Assembly: GCA_018398765.1 (NCBI GenBank)
Contig: JAHBMJ010000532.1
Coordinates: 112,541 to 126,818, forward strand
Source of the DNA: Chromera velia
Lineage: Eukaryota > Sar > Chromeraceae
Direction: 5' to 3'
DNA: 14,278 bases
Both the position numbers and the translations under genes were made by a program. Below the pieces are notes generated by a model. The model made no database searches, was not told the origin of the DNA, and saw only the letters and a list, made by a program, of their open reading frames with translations. Of this stretch, positions 9,848 to 14,278 are shown in pieces (position 1 is the stretch's first letter; the number at the start of each line of letters is the position of its first letter).

Positions 9848-12800
9848 GTTTGTGCAGGAAAAACCCATTTGCGTTGAGTGATGCGACAAAAGTCTGCAGG
9901 ACAATGGATGAGGTCAGTACGAATGGAGGGATGTATGGCAGCGTGCCACCGTCGACTTATTTGCAAGTGCATTGCAAGAGTGGTGGGAGGGTTTTCTTTT
10001 CATTCTGCCGCTTCCTCTCCTTCGGGCTCGTGTTTTTATTCTTCCGCGACCGTGATTTACCCCTTTGCCTCTTATCCGCGCACGGCAGCATTTCGACGTT
10101 GCCTCTGATTCTCTGAATTTTCTGCCACGAATAGCCAAAGCTATTCATTCTGTGTTTCAAGTGCCTCGATCCCTGCAGCTCTCTGCTCTCCGTCCTGTGC
10201 CAAAAGTCATCATCGCACCGATGGAATCTCTGGAGGCAGGAGTCGGACAGGTGAGGGGGGGGGAATGGGGGTCTGCAGAAAGTTGACTCAGTGTCTTTGG
10301 GGGGCAAACATTCGATACTGTGCATATTGTTGTGTGAATGTGTTCAGGTGTGCTTTCTCTTTCACATGCTGTGTGTAGGTGGACAATACTTCGACATAGA
10401 TAGGTTCGGAGTCTCTTCTGCTTTATTTGGGGGAGGTGTGTGTGTGTGTGTGTGTGTGTGTGCAGACTTACCCTACAAAGCCCTCCAGAGTTTCTCTTTC
10501 TGTTTTGTTTTCACGGTCGTTGGACTTATCGGAATTTTGGTCAAGCAGCCGGCCTCCACTTCATTGTAGCCTTGCGAGACAAGAGAATTGCACAATGAGG
10601 GCAGTCGCATTGAGAAACAAATGCTTTGGTCGGCATGTCTGTTTGTGTCCGCGTGCAGGAGCTCTTTCTCAGCATGGCTTCGTATGCGGAGAACAGCGTC
10701 ATCTTTCTCTCCGCCTCTCACACGATGACAAGAGGCTGCCCTCCGGTAAAGGGAGGAGATGACGACCCGCCCCCTTGCACCTCTTCCACCCTTGCAGACC
10801 GTCTAATCAGCCTTGCTCTGTCGCCTTTTCGGGACATCTCACCAGGTTTGGTACGCAAAGCGAAGAAGAGAAACAGATACGGCGACGAATCTGGAGTGAC
10901 CGTAGAAGATCTCGCGAAGGGCCTGCTGGACCCACACACGCAGAAGAAGAGCATCAAGAAGAAGCAGGAAAATGAGGACCTGGAAGGAAAACAAAGGGAC
11001 CCGTTTCCACCTGCCCGGCTGCTCGTTCTTGAGACCCTTCAGAAGGTTCGTGTCGCAAAGCCAGAATTATTCCTTGTGTGGTGACATGCATATGCCATTG
11101 TGCGTGTGTAGATTTCGTCGTGTTGGGATCTGTTGGATTGTGCCGGGTGCTTTCTGAAGCTGCACGCGAGCGATTTTGGTTGTCACCGTAGAGCCTGGCG
11201 ACATTGGGTTGGGGTGGCTGTTTGAAATCCTTTGCTCTTCCTTCTCCGTTCCTTTCCCGTCTTCGCGTTTTTCTTCTTTCCTTCCTTCATCCCGCTCTTC
11301 GGACTCGCCTCGGCAATCTCCGATGGAAAAGAACAGCACACGAAGAAAGGGAGGGGAGAATTGAAGAGCACTTTTGCTTTTCGGGAGGGATCAGTTTGCT
11401 TCAAAACCCGCCATGGCGAGCGTCTGGCCCCCCTGCCGTTTCTGCTTTCCCTGTATCGCTCCACCTTCATCCCATTTCCTCTCCATCCTGCAGACACTGC
11501 TGACAGAGGCAGAGCTCGCCAACGCTCTCCGTCTGCTCTCCGCAGAGGAGGCAGCAGGAGAAGTAACGGGAGCCTCCCTTCCCTTCACCCTTGCAAGGGA
11601 TCTTTCGGCGTTCACACAGTCTTCTTCTTCTTCTTCCTCCAGCGCCCAGGCCCCCACATCCTCCCAAGACAAAGCCGTGCAGGGGGGCAACGCTCGTCCA
11701 CCACCCGGGGGCCCCGGCTTCCCTCCACACGGCGGCAGAGAAGGAGGACCCCATTCAGTCCTGCTGGGGCCCCTTGGGGCCCTGGGGATGCGGGGAGGCC
11801 CTGCAGGGCTTCCAGCTGCAAAATTGGAAGTGAAACCGTTTCACGGATCTCATGAGTGGAGAGACCGTAACTTCTCCAGCATGCGGACGGGCCCTATACA
11901 GGTCAGAGGAGGGAAGGAGGGAGGGACGCCACTCCACTCAACTCACCGTGCTTTCCTTGCCTTTCTTGATCTTCCCTGGGTGTGTGTCAGTCCTCCATTC
12001 ATTGTCGGTTCCATTTTGCTCGGGTCCACTTTGAGAGAATAATCTTTTGGCTGCATACACTGACTTCTGTGCCGAGACGGCAAATTTGGACTTTGGACAT
12101 TGGGGGGAACGAGTCGCTCTCTTCCGTTTTGTCTCCTCTCTATCTTTGCTGTTTTTCCTGCTGCATTACGAAAATTTGTTGTGCGACACTGTTTTGAATT
12201 CTCATCTCTTCGTCGCTGCGTTTCCTCTCCGTCTTGCCCTTCAGAGAGACGAGTACGGAGCGGACCTCATGCTACAAGAGAGGTTCGCCTGGGAGGCCGC
12301 AGGAGACGGGGCACATGCAATGCCCCCCCCTCCACCCCCTCCCCCTTTTCCTCCCGGCATGCCACCAAGAGGCCCTGCAGGGACCCTGGGTGGAGGTGGA
12401 GAGGATGGCAGAGGCCCTGTCCCGCCGTCTGCTGCTGCTCCTTCTTCTTCTAATGCGTTCGGACCATCGGGGCCGTCCTACTCTCAGCTGGAGGCGGTCC
12501 TCACGGCCAGAGCACAAGAGGAAAAAGAAAGACGCAGAAGAGAGAAGGAGCTGGAGCAAGAGAGAGAAAGAGAGAGAGAACGAGAGAGAGAAAGGGAGAA
12601 GGAAAATGCGAAAAATGCAGATTCCTCTCCCGCTGCTGCTGCTGCTGCCGCTGCTGCTGCTGCCGCCAACAGTGCAGACAGTGACGAAAAGATGCCAGAC
12701 GCCCCTGCGAACACATCCGCACTCTCCCTGCCAGGAGTTCCAGAGACACCTGCTGGAAAGAAGGACGAGGCAGACGCCCGGTTTCCTTTCTACATAGATC

Positions 12801-13036
12801 TCAGAGCCGTCAATGCCGCCAATGCGTCAGAGCTCAGGTGAGTTATACTTCTGTGGCTGCCTAGTGGTGTGGGAGTAAATCTCTCTCCCTCTCTCCCTCT
12901 CTCCCTCTCGCTCTGTCTCTCTCGCACTGTCTCTATCCGTGTGTGAGAGAGAGAGAGAGAGAGAGACAGAGAGAGTGTGTGTCTGTGTGTCCCGTTCTAT
13001 TTCTCCCTCATCTGCACGCAGAGAAGATCAGCAGAG
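5946..13036 (+). CDS. CPSF2: Cleavage and polyadenylation specificity factor subunit 2 (CPSF100), N-terminal 885+ residues, C-terminus beyond window
   Basis: The join is 5946-6079, 6405-6495, 6801-7132, 7332-7630, 7775-7828, 7911-7973, 8491-8578, 9127-9204, 9858-9912, 10179-10250, 10659-11045, 11494-11901, 12245-12837, with tentative 13022-13036. Phases close throughout. Residues 1-185 match the metallo-beta-lactamase half of CPSF100 (VLITHGSVDCLGGLP; LPSGGAVGGCVWRL). Residues 186-450 match the beta-CASP half (DVLIPADTT, LVDWMSDEIRNAF, VPKVIIAPMESLEAGVGQ, ELFLSMASYAENSVIFLSA). CPSF100 pairs with the endonuclease CPSF73 and symplekin in the nuclear mRNA 3'-end cleavage complex and is itself inactive; the metal ligands are degenerate here too. 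Residues 451-885 are a charged and homopeptide-rich linker (poly-Ser, poly-Pro, Glu-Arg repeat, poly-Ala) with a WDEYGE-like landmark (RDEYGADLML). The C-terminal domain is missing. At 885 or more residues before that domain, the protein already exceeds the roughly 780-aa animal homologue. Confidence 0.9.
6405..6495 (+). CDS. CPSF2: CPSF2 exon 2 (residues 45-75, degenerate HxHxDH motif)
   Basis: The acceptor is ATGCAG and the donor GTTAGT. It encodes IGAVLITHGSVDCLGGLP, the position of the metallo-beta-lactamase motif 2. Phase is 2 in and 0 out. Intron 2 is 6496-6800. Confidence 0.87.
6801..7132 (+). CDS. CPSF2: CPSF2 exon 3 (residues 76-186, metallo-beta-lactamase domain)
   Basis: The acceptor is CTGCAG and the donor AG/GTCAGG. 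It encodes CPVVVTDATHKLGRACLLEA, then DEFTVRVRFFETVPLGSLQV, a short Gly/Pro loop, and VGLPSGGAVGGCVWRLVVG, where active relatives have PAGHxxGG. Confidence 0.92.
7332..7630 (+). CDS. CPSF2: CPSF2 exon 4 (residues 186-286, start of beta-CASP)
   Basis: The acceptor is CTGCAG and the donor GTGAGT. It carries APNLLVTRLRSRKAFTVDP, matching the LLITDSF segment at the domain boundary of CPSF100. A Gly-rich, poorly conserved loop follows. Phase is 2 in and 1 out. Confidence 0.82.
7775..7828 (+). CDS. CPSF2: CPSF2 exon 5 (54 nt)
   Basis: The acceptor is CATCACAG and the donor GTGAGT. Phase is 1 on both sides. It encodes LFESLVEESVSLPVTYL. No clear counterpart in animal CPSF100, so it rests on splice sites and phase only. 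Confidence 0.65.
7911..7973 (+). CDS. CPSF2: CPSF2 exon 6 (63 nt)
   Basis: The acceptor is TTGTGCAG and the donor GTGAGT. Phase is 1 on both sides. It encodes TIIETLKERKGDVLIPADTT, a good match to the VLETLRGDGNVLIAVDTAG motif of CPSF100. Intron 6 (7974-8490) holds a compound microsatellite. Confidence 0.88.
8283..8344. repeat. Compound (CT)n(CA)n(GA)n microsatellite in CPSF2 intron 6
   Basis: Roughly nine CT, twelve CA and nine GA units follow each other without interruption. The CT and GA blocks are reverse complements, so RNA or single-stranded DNA could fold with the CA block as the loop. Confidence 0.93.
8491..8578 (+). CDS. CPSF2: CPSF2 exon 7
   Basis: The acceptor is CTCGCAG. The donor chosen is GG/GTCGGT at 8579, phase 2. 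It encodes DRGLEVLFLLQDVWDSLLTG and then CLLVLLSPLG. With this donor the join to exon 8 aligns with CPSF100 without gaps (LLSPLGERVLRFASTLVDWMSD). A later phase-2 donor (GTAGTA at about 8606) would add nine residues and break the alignment. Confidence 0.8.
9127..9204 (+). CDS. CPSF2: CPSF2 exon 8 (VDWMSD motif)
   Basis: The acceptor is ATGCAG and the donor AG/GTGGGT. It encodes ERVLRFASTLVDWMSDEIRN and then AFAKE, matching VEWMSDKLMRCFEDKR of CPSF100. Intron 7 (8579-9126) shows nothing recognisable. Confidence 0.92.
9411..9440. repeat. (T7-8 C)n tract in CPSF2 intron 8
   Basis: Three or four T7-8 runs are separated by single C residues. They lie near the 5' end of intron 8 (9205-9857), far from the acceptor. 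Confidence 0.8.
9813..9848. repeat. (GT)n tract immediately upstream of CPSF2 exon 9 acceptor
   Basis: The GT run ends a few bases before TTTGTGCAG at 9849-9857. It therefore occupies the place where a polypyrimidine tract would normally lie. Confidence 0.9.
9858..9912 (+). CDS. CPSF2: CPSF2 exon 9
   Basis: The acceptor is TTGTGCAG and the donor GTCAGT. Phase is 2 in and 0 out. It encodes KNPFALSDATKVCRTMDE, matching the NNPFQFRHLSLCHGLSDL segment. Confidence 0.88.
10179..10250 (+). CDS. CPSF2: CPSF2 exon 10
   Basis: The acceptor is CCTGCAG and the donor GTGAGG. Phase is 0 on both sides. It encodes LSALRPVPKVIIAPMESLEA and then GVGQ, matching [20 protein letters not shown]. Intron 9 is 9913-10178. 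Confidence 0.9.
10436..10462. repeat. (GT)n tract followed by a decoy GCAG in CPSF2 intron 10
   Basis: The GT run runs straight into TGTGCAG at 10459-10465, which looks like an acceptor. It lies inside intron 10 (10251-10658). Joining exon 10 directly to exon 11 gives the better protein alignment. Confidence 0.88.
10659..11045 (+). CDS. CPSF2: CPSF2 exon 11 (end of beta-CASP, charged linker)
   Basis: The acceptor is GCGTGCAG and the donor AAG/GTTCGT. Phase is 0 on both sides. It begins ELFLSMASYAENSVIFLSAS, matching DLFIQWCQDPKNSIILTY of CPSF100. It then has a lysine-rich linker (KAKKR; KKSIKKK), a possible nuclear localisation signal. The donor is non-canonical after position +2 but is required by phase and by the open frame ending at 11084. 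Confidence 0.82.
11494..11901 (+). CDS. CPSF2: CPSF2 exon 12 (linker, poly-Ser)
   Basis: The acceptor is ATCCTGCAG and the donor GTCAGA. Phase is 0 on both sides. A helix (LLTEAELANALRLLSAEEA) is followed by an 8-residue Ser run and a Gly/Pro-rich disordered region. Intron 11 (11046-11493) and intron 12 (11902-12244) show nothing recognisable. Confidence 0.8.
12245..12837 (+). CDS. CPSF2: CPSF2 exon 13 (poly-Pro, Glu-Arg repeat, poly-Ala)
   Basis: The acceptor is GCCCTTCAG and the donor AG/GTGAGT, before an in-frame TGA. Phase is 0 in and 2 out. It starts RDEYGADLML, recalling the KWDEYGEII landmark that precedes the C-terminal region of CPSF100. It then carries 8 Pro, a Glu/Arg alternating helix of about 30 residues, 12 Ala, and RFPFYIDLRAVNAANASEL. 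Confidence 0.83.
12881..12990. repeat. CT-rich then GA-rich then GT-rich simple sequence in CPSF2 intron 13
   Basis: About 50 bp of CTCTCC/CTCT repeat is followed by a GA run (about 12945-12975) and GTGT. This is the same pyrimidine-then-purine order as the intron 6 microsatellite, so it too could form a hairpin. Confidence 0.85.
13022..13036 (+). CDS. CPSF2: Possible CPSF2 micro-exon 14 (15 nt)
   Basis: A pyrimidine-rich stretch ends in CACGCAG (13015-13021) and a good donor, GTAAAC, follows at 13037. In the incoming phase it reads EDQQ between two split codons and leaves phase unchanged. No homology support; it may simply be intron sequence. Confidence 0.35.
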
Positions 13037-13123
13037 GTAAACTTGATGTCTCACTCTCACCAACGCAAGAAAAAGAATCTCTCAGTGTGTCCGGTCTCGT
13101 CTCCTTCCGACCTACAGATTTTT

Positions 13124-14278
13124 CCTTCTGTTCTTCCTTCCTTGTTGTTTTTGCTCCTTTGCACTCTACTGCCGTGAATGCCTTCTGTTCTTCCTTCCTT
13201 GTTGTTTTTGCTCCTTTGCACTCTACTGCCGTGAATGCCTTCTGTTCTTCCTTCCTTGTTGTTTTTGCTCCTTTGCACTCTACTGCCGTGAATGCCTTCT
13301 GTTCTTCCTTCCTTGTTGTTTTTGCTCCTTTGCACTCTACTGCCGTGAATGCCTTCTGTTCTTCCTTCCTTGTTGTTTTTGCTCCTTTGCACTCTACTGC
13401 CGTGAATGCCTTCTGTTCTTCCTTCCTTGTTGTTTTTGCTCCTTTGCACTCTACTGCCGTGAATGCCTTCTGTTCTTCCTTCCTTGTTGTTTTTGCTCCT
13501 TTGCACTCTACTGCCGTGAATGCCTTCTGTTCTTCCTTCCTTGTTGTTTTTGCTCCTTTGCACTCTACTGCCGTGAATGCCTTCTGTTCTTCCTTCCTTG
13601 TTGTTTTTGCTCCTTTGCACTCTACTGCCGTGAATGCCTTCTGTTCTTCCTTCCTTGTTGTTTTTGCTCCTTTGCACTCTACTGCCGTGAATGCCTTCTG
13701 TTCTTCCTTCCTTGTTGTTTTTGCTCCTTTGCACTCTACTGCCGTGAATGCCTTCTGTTCTTCCTTCCTTGTTGTTTTTGCTCCTTTGCACTCTACTGCC
13801 GTGAATGCCTTCTGTTCTTCCTTCCTTGTTGTTTTTGCTCCTTTGCACTCTACTGCCGTGAATGCCTTCTGTTCTTCCTTCCTTGTTGTTTTTGCTCCTT
13901 TGCACTCTACTGCCGTGAATGCCTTCTGTTCTTCCTTCCTTGTTGTTTTTGCTCCTTTGCACTCTACTGCCGTGAATGCCTTCTGTTCTTCCTTCCTTGT
14001 TGTTTTTGCTCCTTTGCACTCTACTGCCGTGAATGCCTTCTGTTCTTCCTTCCTTGTTGTTTTTGCTCCTTTGCACTCTACTGCCGTGAATGCCTTCTGT
14101 TCTTCCTTCCTTGTTGTTTTTGCTCCTTTGCACTCTACTGCCGTGAATGCCTTCTGTTCTTCCTTCCTTGTTGTTTTTGCTCCTTTGCACTCTACTGCCG
14201 TGAATGCCTTCTGTTCTTCCTTCCTTGTTGTTTTTGCTCCTTTGCACTCTACTGCCGTGAATGCCTTCTGTTCTTCCT
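13124..14278. repeat. 57-bp tandem minisatellite, 20 complete units plus 15 bp, open at the window edge
   Basis: The unit begins CCTTCTGTTCTTCCTTCC and ends CTACTGCCGTGAATG, with period 57. I see no difference between units. It is pyrimidine-rich on the plus strand and contains no AG dinucleotide. It follows CPSF2 exon 13 or 14 and is most simply intronic. Because 57 is a multiple of three, two frames on each strand stay open throughout, giving a spurious 396-codon minus-strand frame. The near-perfect identity implies recent expansion, ongoing homogenisation, or an assembly effect. Confidence 0.97.

Noticed and set aside
10466-10570. Extra CPSF2 exon after the GT-repeat acceptor in intron 10
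   Set aside because: Joining exon 10 directly to exon 11 gives an ungapped match to CPSF100 (GVGQ-ELFLSM), so an inserted exon would disrupt a conserved segment.
13057-14247. 396-codon minus-strand open frame made of a perfect 19-residue repeat
   Set aside because: It follows from a 57-bp tandem repeat with period divisible by three. Two frames on each strand are equally open, and the copies are identical at the DNA level with no sign of protein-level constraint.
13124-14278. CRISPR array
   Set aside because: There are no spacers between units, the unit is 57 bp and directly abutting, and the surrounding genes are eukaryotic with introns.
13117-14278. CPSF2 coding continuing through the array from the CTACAG acceptor at 13116
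   Set aside because: The frame is open but would yield a repeated Cys/Phe/Leu-rich peptide unlike any part of CPSF100. The expected C-terminal domain is absent.

Overview
This is a eukaryotic nuclear window. It holds two recognisable intron-rich protein genes arranged head to head, one decayed retroelement-like fragment, many dinucleotide repeats, and a long 57-bp minisatellite that runs off the right edge. Every exon boundary given here was placed by eye from GT/AG sites, reading-phase continuity and remembered family alignments. Phases close across the whole of both gene models.

The organism is most likely an alveolate of the apicomplexan/chromerid side, perhaps a chromerid alga such as Chromera. 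This is inference. It rests on many short phase-matched exons, introns of about 80-650 bp, a strong TGCAG acceptor preference, GCATGC motifs in the shared promoter, and abundant microsatellites. No species-diagnostic gene is present.

Layout. 1-593 (minus): coiled-coil ORF1-like fragment with one in-frame stop, running off the left edge. 594-2391: no gene recognised; simple repeats and small direct duplications. 2392-5164 (minus): five-exon gene for an ANP32-family acidic leucine-rich nuclear phosphoprotein (362 aa, complete). 5165-5945: 781-bp divergent promoter with a T15 tract and a GCATGC inverted repeat. 5946-13036 and beyond (plus): 13 well-supported exons and one tentative 15-nt exon of CPSF2/CPSF100, the catalytically dead metallo-beta-lactamase/beta-CASP subunit of the mRNA 3'-end cleavage and polyadenylation complex. 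At least 884 codons are present and the C-terminal domain is missing. 13124-14278: 20 complete units and 15 bp of a 21st of an apparently perfect 57-bp tandem repeat, most simply read as lying in the next CPSF2 intron.

The two genes share an upstream region and may be co-regulated. One is predicted to act in chromatin/histone chaperoning and the other in pre-mRNA 3'-end formation. Both are housekeeping nuclear functions. No new enzymatic system was found. The more unusual signals are the AG-free minisatellite in the CPSF2 gene, the palindromic promoter element, the extra helix inside the ANP32 acidic tail, and the homopeptide-rich insertion in CPSF100.
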